This document shows positions 9,185-18,067 of a DNA stretch of 64,000 bases, one piece after another. The position numbers and the translations under genes are program-made. The notes beneath the pieces were generated by a model, which saw only the letters and a list, made by a program, of their open reading frames with translations, was not told the origin of the DNA and searched no databases. Position 1 is the stretch's first letter; each line of letters starts with the position of its first letter. Source of the stretch: Pseudogracilibacillus auburnensis (GTDB lineage Bacteria; Bacillota; Bacilli; Bacillales; Amphibacillaceae); NCBI RefSeq assembly GCF_003201975.1, contig NZ_QJJQ01000008.1, forward strand, positions 142,897-206,896, in the 5' to 3' direction.

Positions 9185-10222
9185 TTATTCATAATGTATT
9201 TTCATATCTCCTTCTTTAATCCATCCAAGATTTCTAAAAATAATGGTAACCATTAAACTAATGAAAGCAGGTGCTAGTATATGTAAGATGAGTACTTGCC
9301 AAAAAACTGGGAGTGTAAAACCCATCGTTTCAAATGCCATGATTTGTCCAACCAATCCACTCGTCCCCATTCCGGCTCCTGCTGTATTATTCGTCATTTT
9401 TAACCAGGCTGTTCCAATTGGGGCTAATAGAATACCAGCAATGGTTGGTGGTATAAGGATGACTGGTTTTCTTAAAATATTCGGCACTTGTAACATCGAT
9501 GTACCAATTGCTTGGGCAAGAAAACCACCAATTCCATTGTCTCTATAACTTGCTGCTGCAAATCCCATCATTTGTGCAGAACAACCAATTGCAGCTGCAC
9601 CTGCTGCAAGTCCATCAAGTGAAAGCATAAAAGCGATCGCGACACTTGAGATCGGTGCTGTTAATGCCCATCCCATCAGTACTGCTACTAGTATCCCCAT
9701 TAAGAATGGTCGTTGTGTCGTCGACCAATTAATTATTTCACCAAACCAAATCATAAACGTGTTGATCGGAATCCCAATAAATTTTCCCGTAAAAAATCCG
9801 ATAAAAATCGTTATAAATGGTGTCACAATAATATCTACCCTTGTTAGTTTGTAAACAAGCTTTCCACATTCGGTTGCCAGCACAACAGCAACATAACTCC
9901 CAGCTGGACCACCAAGTTCCGCTCCAAATGCACCGGCAAAAAGTGCCGAAAACAATACGAGTGGAGGAGCTTTTAATCCGTAAGCAATTGCAACTCCAAT
10001 AGCTCCTCCCATGATTTTGCTGTCCATCGCAAATGTACCCATTTCGATCAAGACCGATCCGATTGATAGAAAAGATAATGCCTCCAACTGTTCTCCGGCG
10101 GTTTTCATGATTAATCCAATAATTAAGGAAGAGAATAGTCCTAATGCCATATAACTTAACGCGGTAATAAAATATTCTCGTGCAGATAGTGAGATACCTT
10201 TTCTTTGTAAGTAACTTTTCAT
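9185..10222 (-). CDS. PTS_EIIC_2-type membrane protein
   Basis: A 345-residue polytopic membrane protein with about nine hydrophobic segments and glycine-rich loops (GGAIGVAIAYGLKAPP, NNTAGAGMGTSGLVGQ) typical of the PTS_EIIC_2 family. That family is annotated as a PTS IIC-like transporter but usually lacks linked IIA/IIB genes, as here. The substrate is unknown. ATG 10222 is preferred because AGAAGGG lies 8 nt upstream; an ATG eight codons earlier precedes the ribosome site. It is flanked by repeat B1 downstream and a 380-bp region upstream that it shares with the divergent nitroreductase gene. Confidence 0.8.
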   Translation of the reverse strand: MKSYLQRKGISLSAREYFITALSYMALGLFSSLIIGLIMKTAGEQLEALSFLSIGSVLIEMGTFAMDSKIMGGAIGVAIAYGLKAPPLVLFSALFAGAFGAELGGPAGSYVAVVLATECGKLVYKLTRVDIIVTPFITIFIGFFTGKFIGIPINTFMIWFGEIINWSTTQRPFLMGILVAVLMGWALTAPISSVAIAFMLSLDGLAAGAAAIGCSAQMMGFAAASYRDNGIGGFLAQAIGTSMLQVPNILRKPVILIPPTIAGILLAPIGTAWLKMTNNTAGAGMGTSGLVGQIMAFETMGFTLPVFWQVLILHILAPAFISLMVTIIFRNLGWIKEGDMKIHYE

Positions 10223-10520
10223 TTTTACAACCCTTCTTTTGTCCATATTCTAGAGCTTTACATGTGTCTTGTCACCTATCTATTATCTTATAAATGAGAG
10301 AAAATGCAAGCATTCTTTTTTAAAGGATGTTCATCCAGTGTTTTGTCGGATGAAAAAGTATAGATAGTAAATTTCGAGAGATAATGACCTTTTACGAGGG
10401 ACAACAACATAGCCTAGACGAAGAGGAAAAAAACGGAAAGTGCACGGTTCCAATGCTTTAGTGGAACATAATCGTAAAAAAAATCTATGATAGAAGTATA
10501 CAGTGTGAAAGCTATACTAG

Positions 10521-10549
10521 TTGCTATCCATTTGTTATTTCGCTATAAT
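10521..10549 (+). promoter_or_regulatory. Sigma-A promoter for the nitroreductase gene
   Basis: TTGCTA (10521-10526) and TATAAT (10544-10549) are separated by 17 nt, 54 nt before the start codon. The rest of the 10250-10600 intergenic region is AT-rich; it holds a small hairpin (GGTTCC...GGAAC, about 10450) and nothing else I recognise. Confidence 0.65.
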
Positions 10550-10602
10550 TTGTATCACTATCGACATTAATCTAATACATATATATTATGGGGGTATTAC
10601 TC

Positions 10603-11163
10603 ATGAATATTACAGATAAACCATCTGCACTTGCGACAGTCATTAAAGAAAGACGTGCAGTAAAAAAAGGATATACAGATAAAAAAGTGGAAGAAAAAAC
10701 TGTTCGAGAACTGCTAAATGATGCCATTTGGGCACCAACACATGGAATGAGACAGCCTTGGCGTTTTATTTTTATAGATAAGGATCAACTTCCATCTTTT
10801 GCAAAAAAAGTAGCTTCTACTTACGAAGAAAATATGCAACAAAATCGAGAAGAATATTTAAATGAGCCCAATGCAATTCTTGTGGTTACAATGGAAGAAC
10901 CAGAAGCACAAAAGCAGTGGGATGAAAACTTCGGGGCAGTTGCAAGTCTTATTCAAAACTTTTGGTTACTCGCATGGGAACAAAAACTTGGCGTTGTTTG
11001 GAAAACAAATCCACATATATATGATCCAAACGTAAAAGAAATTTTGGACGTTGCTAATAATGAAAAAATAGTTGGCTTTATCCATCTTGGTTATTTTGAT
11101 GAACAACCAATAACAAAAGACCGTATTACTGTTGATGAGAAATTTTCAACGTATAAAGGATAA
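10603..11163 (+). CDS. Nitroreductase family FMN protein
   Basis: A 186-residue nitroreductase-fold flavoprotein. The N-terminal KERRAVKKGY corresponds to the FMN phosphate-binding arginine motif, APTHGMRQPWRF to the second conserved block, and GFIHLGYF to the C-terminal flavin segment. Such enzymes reduce nitro compounds or quinones with NAD(P)H; the natural substrate is not evident. ATG 10603 follows GGGGG at normal spacing, and an ATG five codons upstream overlaps that site. It is monocistronic, with its own promoter and a downstream hairpin terminator. Confidence 0.88.
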   Translation: MNITDKPSALATVIKERRAVKKGYTDKKVEEKTVRELLNDAIWAPTHGMRQPWRFIFIDKDQLPSFAKKVASTYEENMQQNREEYLNEPNAILVVTMEEPEAQKQWDENFGAVASLIQNFWLLAWEQKLGVVWKTNPHIYDPNVKEILDVANNEKIVGFIHLGYFDEQPITKDRITVDEKFSTYKG

Positions 11164-11171
11164 TAAAAATT

Positions 11172-11214
11172 GCCTGAAAGCCTCCCATTCTAAGGGGTCT
11201 TTTCAGGCGATTTT
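11172..11214 (+). terminator. Rho-independent terminator of the nitroreductase gene
   Basis: Arms GCCTGAAA and TTTTCAGGC enclose a second short stem (CCTCCC / GGGG-like), followed by a GATTTT run. Confidence 0.75.
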
Positions 11215-11561
11215 CATAAAATAATAGTTAACTATTATTATGAAGTACTCCTAAAGAGAGTTTAAATAAACTTTATTACATTTTTCAATTAATTATCACC
11301 CACAATAACCTCATCTCCATTTTAAAAAGGGAAGGAACAACCCATCGCAAATTCTTAAAACTATTTATTCAAAAGGTAAGTGTTTGGATCCTTCATTGAG
11401 TCACCCAACCTTTTCCCAGGAAATACCTTCTTACCTATGTTGTTACGATTATTTGATTGTTGTGAACACATCTGTCACGTTATCAGCTTCCCAACCAGAA
11501 TAACTTCTAGTTGTTACTTCTCATACGCCTCTACAATCTGTACATGATCCTTATTGAAGAT
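11215..11561. other. Intergenic region, no recognised feature
   Basis: About 350 bp of AT-rich sequence between the nitroreductase terminator and the 3' end of the oxidase operon. No convincing gene or RNA is seen. A short minus-strand tail (encoding YSGWEADNVTDVFTTIK before a stop, near 11450-11515) looks protein-like but has no start or partner and may be a decayed fragment. Confidence 0.4.
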
Positions 11562-12629
11562 TCATTCTGCATTTGTTTCGTTCACTTGTACCTCTGTCGT
11601 TTGCGGCACTTCATCTTTATAAGGCTTAATATATGTTTCACGAAGTTCATGACGCATCCACCCCATGATGCCGAGTACTAAAATAAAAGAAGCAAGTGAC
11701 ATCATAAAATATTTTCGCTTATCATGCTTCATTAATAAATATAAGAAAAATAGTAATATCATTGTTACAAAAATGGAGCTAAGTAGTAATCCCGTAAGGA
11801 AAGGATCATCCCCCATATAGAGCAACCGAATCTCTCTCTCAAAATTCATTAATAGCCACGTTCCTGCAATAAATTGTAATGCGGTAGTTCCGATCATCAC
11901 TTGCAATCCTAACCTTTTTCCTTGCTTTTGCATACATAAATTTGCTTTACTCTGTTCGTTTTTACCATTTTTCTTCTGTAAGCGATTATTCCAAAAGTAT
12001 AAATAAAAACCGGCAATCGCGAAGCTCGCTAAGATAAAATGTATGTAGCGTTGCCATACTTGTGGATAATAAGTAAGTGCATGGAAAAAGCCTTTTGACT
12101 CCTCCCACATATCCGGGTATAACATGGACACAACGTTCACGATAAAAATGAGTGGAACAAATAACAACATTGCACTTCCCACCGCACCAATCAAAACGTG
12201 AACCCGTTTTTTACGGATATGGGTCATCTTATCCCAAGTGAATTTATATGCATACAGAAATAAAAATGCAACAAGTAAAATAAGCAGTAATGATAACCAT
12301 GCTTTTCCGATAAGGATCGTCGAAGGATAAAAATATTGTGTATAAAGAACACTAATTAATAAAAGTGGTGCAATCCCCATAACGACCGCAATACTTTTTA
12401 ATATCGATGTATGTGTGGCAAGTTGTGCTGCTAACATATCGTCTTCCGCCCTTTTCGTTCGAATGCCTTTTATCTCCTGAACAACAGCCAGCGCCGATGA
12501 GCCAACCGTAATATTGACAAATAAAATATGAATTAAAAAGCTAACGACAATCAATACTTCAAAAAATCCAACATTACCGGGAATCACTAATTCAAGATCT
12601 TCTGGAATAATGGAAATAACATACAACAT
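11562..12629 (-). CDS. CydA-like second membrane subunit (CydA'-type) of a cytochrome c-fused oxidase module
   Basis: A 355-residue polytopic membrane protein, about nine transmembrane segments. An early histidine sits in FLIHILFVNITVGSSALAVV, in the position of the heme ligand in the first CydA helix, and GWMRHELRETYIKPY near the C-terminus resembles the CydA block ending GRQPW. It therefore looks like a divergent CydA relative and not CydB. It has no CXXCH. Its ATG directly follows the TAG of the cytochrome c-fused gene (TAGATG), with GGAGAGG 8 nt upstream, so the two subunits are translationally coupled. By analogy to bd-type oxygen reductases it would help reduce oxygen at the membrane; this is inference. 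Confidence 0.65.
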   Translation of the reverse strand: MLYVISIIPEDLELVIPGNVGFFEVLIVVSFLIHILFVNITVGSSALAVVQEIKGIRTKRAEDDMLAAQLATHTSILKSIAVVMGIAPLLLISVLYTQYFYPSTILIGKAWLSLLLILLVAFLFLYAYKFTWDKMTHIRKKRVHVLIGAVGSAMLLFVPLIFIVNVVSMLYPDMWEESKGFFHALTYYPQVWQRYIHFILASFAIAGFYLYFWNNRLQKKNGKNEQSKANLCMQKQGKRLGLQVMIGTTALQFIAGTWLLMNFEREIRLLYMGDDPFLTGLLLSSIFVTMILLFFLYLLMKHDKRKYFMMSLASFILVLGIMGWMRHELRETYIKPYKDEVPQTTEVQVNETNAE

Positions 12630-13973
12630 CTATTCATCCTCTCCCTTCGCTTCGACATTGTTTTGCCTTTCCTCATTCGCTACTTTATGCAAAAAGTGGG
12701 CCAACGCTTTTTGTTCTTCTTCGGTTCCGACAAAAGGTGGCATAAAAGGCCTCGTTTCGTGCAATGTATCAATATATGTATCAATCGCTTCCTCGGTCCA
12801 GCCGTTTAACCTAGTTGCAAACGCTCTTTTTTCACGCCAACCATCTACTGTATGGCAAGCTAAACATTGCCCCTTATACAGCTCTTCCCCTGCTTCATAA
12901 AGATTGTCTTCCGTCACTTCCTCAACTGCCGCAAAAGTGGAATTCGGTAAATATCCTTCTTCGTTATATTTTTCAGCATCTTTTTCTACTACACCGTTCG
13001 CGTACATATAATCATAAATAATAAACGGTTTTCTAACTGACTCTCGCACCATTTCAAACTCGGCGATAAAACCCATCGACGAAAAGAAAACTGCCAATGA
13101 AAGAATGATCGAAATTCTACCTGGCTTAAACAACATCCACAGACCAAATATAATAAAAACGATGAGACCTGCGATATTTACCCAAGTAAAGATCCCTTTC
13201 GTCATTCCTGTTGACCAGACGATTAAATCGTACGCTTCTTGAGGAATGTTAAATAAATACCACACACCCGTTAACAATAGCAATGGTAATGAAACTGCGT
13301 TAATTTTCCCAAAAACAGCAAAAACATCTATTTGCACATTTTTATCCTTAATGAAAAATCGAACAAAGATAGAAACAAGTGCAACAGCTAAGACAATAGC
13401 AATAAATGTTCGGAATCCAAGCGACGGTAAGTAAGTTGGATTAAAAAACGCATTCCAAAACGATAATGTCTCTGCCCATTTTCCTGGCGTTAGTTTTGCT
13501 GATAAAATACCAGTAATAATGGCAGCTGTTAGCCAACCTAATAAGACGAGTACCATTCCAATTCGATTGTGGATATAACGCTTCGCCCCCTTCCATTTAT
13601 CCCATGTGTAAAAATAGACAAGAAGTAATACAACTTCCGTAATAAAAACAATCCACTCAACAAACCACGCCCAGAAAAAAATTCTAAGAAGTGATCCGAT
13701 TGAATCTGGTTGAATCACCGTTGTACTAAACCAAATTCCAACACCTGTTAACGCTCCAACAGTCGTTGTAATAATTAATATCCATTTACTAAACTTTTTT
13801 GCTACATCAATTAATCCTTCCTTATTTTTTTTCATCCCAACGTATTCTAACGAAACCATTAACGTTGTTGCACCAATTGCTATCCCATGACTGACGATTA
13901 CGTGTACAATTGCGATGACAGCAATAACTGAACCATTTCCAAACCATGGAAACTCTACGACTGGAAAATCCAT
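12630..13973 (-). CDS. CydA-like membrane subunit with C-terminal cytochrome c domain
   Basis: A 447-residue membrane protein. The N-terminal part resembles CydA of bd-type oxidases: His24/His29 in the first helix, a FVEWIVFITEVVLLLVYF segment with two glutamates (106, 113) like those of CydA helix III, then TWDKW, and EMVRESVRKPFIIY (about 307-320) in place of the GRQPW block. There is no long quinol-binding Q-loop. The C-terminal soluble domain (about 350-430) holds one heme c site, GQCLACH (Cys370, Cys373, His374), with a distal MPPF methionine. ATG 13973 follows GGAGG at 8 nt. It probably forms a two-subunit oxidase with the next gene that takes electrons through cytochrome c. No cydB or cydCD is present. 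Confidence 0.72.
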   Translation of the reverse strand: MDFPVVEFPWFGNGSVIAVIAIVHVIVSHGIAIGATTLMVSLEYVGMKKNKEGLIDVAKKFSKWILIITTTVGALTGVGIWFSTTVIQPDSIGSLLRIFFWAWFVEWIVFITEVVLLLVYFYTWDKWKGAKRYIHNRIGMVLVLLGWLTAAIITGILSAKLTPGKWAETLSFWNAFFNPTYLPSLGFRTFIAIVLAVALVSIFVRFFIKDKNVQIDVFAVFGKINAVSLPLLLLTGVWYLFNIPQEAYDLIVWSTGMTKGIFTWVNIAGLIVFIIFGLWMLFKPGRISIILSLAVFFSSMGFIAEFEMVRESVRKPFIIYDYMYANGVVEKDAEKYNEEGYLPNSTFAAVEEVTEDNLYEAGEELYKGQCLACHTVDGWREKRAFATRLNGWTEEAIDTYIDTLHETRPFMPPFVGTEEEQKALAHFLHKVANEERQNNVEAKGEDE

Positions 13974-14187
13974 TTCCTTTCCCTCCAAAAATTATTTTAC
14001 TTCCCGACTACCCTCCCATTGTTGATAATTGTTTTAATTTGTTTAGTATAACAATTTCAATCATAACAAAATAATACAGTTTAAAATTTTCATTTATCAA
14101 TAATCAGCAACAATTTTGTTACATTTTGATTAACTTTTTTATAATCTAACATCGTGTTTTTCGAGAATAATTTAATCAACAAATCCC

Positions 14188-14216
14188 TTGACAGTAGAGA
14201 AATTTTCATTTATGCT
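14188..14216 (+). promoter_or_regulatory. Sigma-A promoter of the trp operon
   Basis: A consensus TTGACA (14188-14193) and TATGCT (14211-14216) are separated by 17 nt, about 20 nt before the first T-box leader begins. It drives the whole leader and trpEDCFBA. Confidence 0.8.
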
Positions 14217-14231
14217 ATTTGTAACTTAAAA

Positions 14232-14490
14232 TTTAGCGATGAGAAAGAAGAGTAATCTAATTTTAAACACTTTAGAGAGCTAGGACTGGTGGAAACTAGC
14301 GTGTTTATGTAGATGAATGGGCTTTTGAGCTTTCAAACCGAACCTTTTTAAAGAAGTAGGCTTTGACGGTCGTCTCCCGTTATAAGAGACAAATAGATTA
14401 GAAACGATCTATTTATCAAAGTGAGCTAGAAATAGCTAATAAAGGTGGTACCGCGAATCCTCGTCCTTTTTCGGATGAAGGTTTTTTTGT
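14232..14490 (+). promoter_or_regulatory. T-box riboswitch 1 (tryptophan specifier)
   Basis: tRNA-sensing leader. Stem I carries the AAGAAGAGTA specifier-loop motif, AGAGAGCTAG with a GGTGGAAACTAG distal region, and a 3' specifier strand GAATGGG in which UGG (Trp) sits in the GAA-NNN-R position. The T-box AAAGGTGGTACCGCG is at 14441-14455 and the terminator (CCTCGTCC / GGATGAAGG then T7) at 14459-14489. The acceptor-pairing bulge is UGGU. Uncharged tRNA-Trp would stabilise the antiterminator and allow transcription into the second T-box and trpE. Confidence 0.93.
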
Positions 14491-14518
14491 TTTTCTAGAT
14501 AATTTTATAGATAAATCA

Positions 14519-14808
14519 ATGCGTAAGAAGAGTACACTTTTTTAAAGCATGTAAGAGAGCTAGGGGCTGGTGGAATCCTAGTATGCGGAAAAAGTCGAAT
14601 GGCCTTACAAGAGTTTTCCCGAAAATATTGATGACTAGTAGGGAAAAACGTTATTCCGACGTTACACGGATAGGATATCGGATAAACTCCTGTATCTGAA
14701 AAGAGATGAAGAGTAGTGTAGTTACTCTTTAACTTGAGGTGGCACCGCGACTAGTAAATCGTCCTCTACAAACACTTTTAATAGTGTTTGTAGAGGTTTT
14801 TTATTTTC
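14519..14808 (+). promoter_or_regulatory. T-box riboswitch 2 (tryptophan specifier)
   Basis: Second, tandem T-box. It has GCGTAAGAAGAGTA at the specifier loop, AGAGAGCTAGGGGCTGGTGG distal motifs, and a specifier strand GAATGGCC with UGG. Stem I is closed by GTAAG/CTTAC. The T-box TGAGGTGGCACCGCG is at 14735-14749, with acceptor-pairing bulge UGGC. It ends in a strong terminator with 14-bp arms (CCTCTACAAACACT) and a T-run at 14797-14808. Together with T-box 1 it would require two uncharged tRNA-Trp binding events for full readthrough. Confidence 0.95.
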
Positions 14809-14838
14809 TAAAGATACATCTTATTTGGAGGTATGAAG

Positions 14839-16227
14839 ATGATTACACATAAACTTGAGTATAAAATGGTAGAAAAAAATGCAGATATTTTAACACCTGT
14901 TGGGATTTTTAAACGACTTCAAGGTGAGAAGAAATTTTTACTTGAAAGTTCTTTCCAACATGAAACGAAAGGAAAATATTCTTATATTGGTGCTGAACCA
15001 TATGAAGAAATAATTGGCTATGGTAACGAAACGAAAGTGATTAATGTAAAAACGAAGGAAGAAAAAACGGTACCTTATCATGCTTTACACTATTTAAAAA
15101 AGCATCTCCCGAAGCTAGACCTTGACATGCCACTCCCCTTTACAGGCGGTGCAATCGGATATGTTGGTTATGATGCCATTAGGCAATTCGCACCAATTGG
15201 TGATGAGTTAACAGATGAATTAAACATGCCTGACTTTCATTTTATGATGTATCAAACGATTATTGTGTATGAGCACCGTACAGAAAAGGCACATATCGTA
15301 ACGATGAATATCGATCATGTTTCCGAAAATACATTAGATGAACGATTACAAAAAATCAACAGTGACCTAGATAAGCAAGTTATTATTCCAGATCCGGAAG
15401 CAAATAAAGTCATGTTTGAAGCCCAAATTTCTAAAGCGACGTTTATCGATCATGTAAAAAGAGCGCAAAGCTATATTAAATCTGGTGAAGCATCACAAAT
15501 CGTCTTATCACAACGAATGATTGCTGAGCTGAACGGTGATCCGTTCTCCTTTTACCGACAGCTTCGAACTGCAAATCCGTCGCCGTATATGTTTTATATC
15601 GATTTCACCGACTATATTATTATCGGTGCATCACCCGAGAGTCTTGTGCAAACGACAGGTCGCAATGTTGTAACAAACCCTATTGCAGGAACAAGACCAC
15701 GAGGTAAAACAGCAACAGAAGATGACACATTACAACAAGAATTATTAGCAGATAAAAAAGAGCTTTCTGAACATGAAATGCTCGTTGAGTTAAGTAAAAC
15801 GGATTTAAACGATGTTTGTGAAGTTGAAAGTATCCATGTACCTGTCTATATGGAGGTTGTGAAGTATGAACATGTCATGCATATCGTTTCCGAAGTACAT
15901 GGTACGTTGAAAGAAAGCAAGTCGAGTATGGATGCTTTAATTGCCTGTTTACCTGCTGGAACAGTTTCTGGTTCACCGAAAGTTCGTGCGATGCAAATTA
16001 TTAATGAAATTGAAACGGAGCGAAGAGGATTTTACGCTGGTGGTATAGGTTATATTACGTACAACCACGATATTAATTTAGCGATCGCCATTCGATCTCT
16101 CGTCGTTAAAAATGGTCGTGCCTATTTACAAACAGGTGCAGGAATTGTCGAGGATTCCGTACCAGAAAATGAATATGTTGAAACACTTCATAAAGCAAAA
16201 TCATTAACGAATTTAAATGGAAAATAA
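14839..16227 (+). CDS. trpE: Anthranilate synthase component I
   Basis: Converts chorismate to anthranilate, using ammonia delivered by a glutamine amidotransferase partner. The 462-residue protein has the LLESS tryptophan-feedback motif near the N-terminus (FLLESSFQ) and the chorismate-binding core blocks GASPE, NPIAGTRPRG and SGSPKVRAM. ATG 14839 is preferred: GGAGGT is 7 nt before it, while the ATG at 14833 directly abuts the ribosome site. No trpG follows. As in B. subtilis, the amidotransferase is probably a shared PabA/TrpG encoded in the folate operon elsewhere. Confidence 0.97.
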   Translation: MITHKLEYKMVEKNADILTPVGIFKRLQGEKKFLLESSFQHETKGKYSYIGAEPYEEIIGYGNETKVINVKTKEEKTVPYHALHYLKKHLPKLDLDMPLPFTGGAIGYVGYDAIRQFAPIGDELTDELNMPDFHFMMYQTIIVYEHRTEKAHIVTMNIDHVSENTLDERLQKINSDLDKQVIIPDPEANKVMFEAQISKATFIDHVKRAQSYIKSGEASQIVLSQRMIAELNGDPFSFYRQLRTANPSPYMFYIDFTDYIIIGASPESLVQTTGRNVVTNPIAGTRPRGKTATEDDTLQQELLADKKELSEHEMLVELSKTDLNDVCEVESIHVPVYMEVVKYEHVMHIVSEVHGTLKESKSSMDALIACLPAGTVSGSPKVRAMQIINEIETERRGFYAGGIGYITYNHDINLAIAIRSLVVKNGRAYLQTGAGIVEDSVPENEYVETLHKAKSLTNLNGK

Positions 16228-16249
16228 TCATTCTTGGAGGGTTTATTCA

Positions 16250-17275
16250 ATGAAAACTTACCTTGAAAAATTAATCAATCAAGAAAGCTTAACAGTAGAT
16301 GAAATGAAGAATGCAACAAATTACTGTTTTACAGATGACATTACGGATACTGAAATTGCTGCTTTTTTAACTGCTTTGCGAATAAAAGGCGAGACAGCAA
16401 ATGAAATAGCAGGTATCGTTCAAGTGATTCGTGCACAGTCGGAACTAAGCTCCATTCAATTACCTAATGTAATGGATAATTGTGGTACTGGCGGCGATCG
16501 ATCCAATAGTTTTAATATTAGTACGACAACCGCATTTGTTTTAGCTGGTGCTGGTGTGACCATTGCAAAACATGGAAACCGAAGCATTTCGAGTAAGACA
16601 GGGAGTGCTGACGTATTAGAACATCTCGGTGTCTCCTTAACTTTTTCCAAAGAAGATACGGAAGAAATGTTGCAAGAAAATAATATTGCTTTTTTATTTG
16701 CGCCACATGTCCATGCAAAATTACGGCCTTTCATGAAAATTCGCCAAGAACTAGGGTTACCAACTATTTTTAACTTAATTGGCCCGTTAACCAACCCGAT
16801 CGAGCTCGAGTCCCAACTCATGGGCGTATATAAACGTGATAAATTAGAAACCATTGCTAAATCACTTCATCAACTCGGCCGAAAAAGAGCTTTAGTCGTC
16901 AATGGTGCAGGCCATATGGATGAGGCATCTTTAGCCGGTGAAAACCATCTCGTTTTATTGGATGAAGGAAAAATAACTTCTTTTACACTCCATCCAAATG
17001 AGGTTGGACTACCAACTTATGATAATAAGGCAATCCAAGGTGGCAATGCGGAAGAAAATGCAAAAATTTTACTAAGTGTCCTCCGTAATGAAGCAAGTCC
17101 TTATTTAGATACCGTATTACTCAATGCTGCACTAGGGTTATTTGCCAACGGAAAAGCTGCATCCATTCAAGATGGTATGGAAGTTGCCGGGGAAAGCATC
17201 GCGTCCGGAGCCGCTTTAAAAAGGTTAAATACGCTAGTAGAGTTTAGCAAATCTGTAACGAGGGAGGCGATGTAA
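16250..17275 (+). CDS. trpD: Anthranilate phosphoribosyltransferase
   Basis: Transfers the phosphoribosyl group of PRPP to anthranilate. The 341-residue protein shows the CGTGGDRSNSFNIST pyrophosphate-binding motif and KHGNRSISSKTGSADVLE. ATG 16250 follows TTGGAGGG at 9 nt; an in-frame ATG 11 codons earlier overlaps the end of trpE and lacks a ribosome site. It is the second gene of the operon and its TAA is immediately followed by the trpC ATG. Confidence 0.97.
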   Translation: MKTYLEKLINQESLTVDEMKNATNYCFTDDITDTEIAAFLTALRIKGETANEIAGIVQVIRAQSELSSIQLPNVMDNCGTGGDRSNSFNISTTTAFVLAGAGVTIAKHGNRSISSKTGSADVLEHLGVSLTFSKEDTEEMLQENNIAFLFAPHVHAKLRPFMKIRQELGLPTIFNLIGPLTNPIELESQLMGVYKRDKLETIAKSLHQLGRKRALVVNGAGHMDEASLAGENHLVLLDEGKITSFTLHPNEVGLPTYDNKAIQGGNAEENAKILLSVLRNEASPYLDTVLLNAALGLFANGKAASIQDGMEVAGESIASGAALKRLNTLVEFSKSVTREAM

Positions 17276-18067
17276 ATGACGATATTAGATAAAATTATTA
17301 CTGAGAAGAAAAAAGAGGTTGCAACATTACGTCATCAAACGTTTGAACAAACTAGTGATAAAAAAATCAAACCTTTCTCTGAACGAATAAAGTCTAAAAC
17401 AACGATGGGAGTAATCGCTGAAATGAAACGAGCATCTCCATCGAAAGGAATCATTAATGCCGATGTAGATCCTGTCAAACAAGCAAAATTATATGAAGAA
17501 AATGGAGCAAGTGCAATTTCTGTTTTAACAGATAAACCTTTTTTTAAAGGTTCCATGGACGATCTTCGTGCCGTTCGGGAAGCTGTTGGGGTGCCGATAT
17601 TATGTAAAGACTTTATGATTGATACGGTGCAAATTGATCAGGCAAAAGCTGCTGGCGCGAATATTATTTTACTTATTGCTGCAGCACTTCATGACGAAGA
17701 CTTAAAAAAACTATATTCATATGCGAAAGAACTAGAATTAGAAGTCTTATGTGAGGTACACGATGAAGCAGAAATGGAACGCGTCTTAAACCTCGGTGCT
17801 ACGATTATCGGGATTAATAATCGCGACTTAAAAACGTTTCATGTCGATTTACAAACGACAAACCGACTAGCGAGTATGGTAACAAATCCAAATACTATTC
17901 TAATAAGTGAAAGTGGGATTCAGACGAAACAAGATGTCGAAACGGTCGCTAACGCAGGCGCCGAAGTTATTTTAGTCGGTGAAACATTAATGCGGGCTCA
18001 TGACATGATAAGTACAATGGAAGAATTACAAATTCCATTGCCAACTAAAGCGAGGCTTTCCAAATGA
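17276..18067 (+). CDS. trpC: Indole-3-glycerol phosphate synthase
   Basis: TIM-barrel enzyme that decarboxylates and closes CdRP to indole-3-glycerol phosphate. The 263-residue protein has the EMKRASPSKG phosphate/catalytic lysine motif, LCKDFMID, LLIAAAL and the GINNRDL and SESGI blocks. Its ATG directly follows the trpD stop, with GGGAGG 8-9 nt upstream inside trpD. Its own stop overlaps the trpF start by 4 nt (ATGA). Confidence 0.97.
   Translation: MTILDKIITEKKKEVATLRHQTFEQTSDKKIKPFSERIKSKTTMGVIAEMKRASPSKGIINADVDPVKQAKLYEENGASAISVLTDKPFFKGSMDDLRAVREAVGVPILCKDFMIDTVQIDQAKAAGANIILLIAAALHDEDLKKLYSYAKELELEVLCEVHDEAEMERVLNLGATIIGINNRDLKTFHVDLQTTNRLASMVTNPNTILISESGIQTKQDVETVANAGAEVILVGETLMRAHDMISTMEELQIPLPTKARLSK

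Noticed and set aside
11380..11561. Protein-like tail IFNKDHVQIVEAYEK after the CydA'-type stop, and YSGWEADNVTDVFTTIK further on
   Set aside because: Short, in two different frames and without start or recognised family; may be chance or an old fragment.
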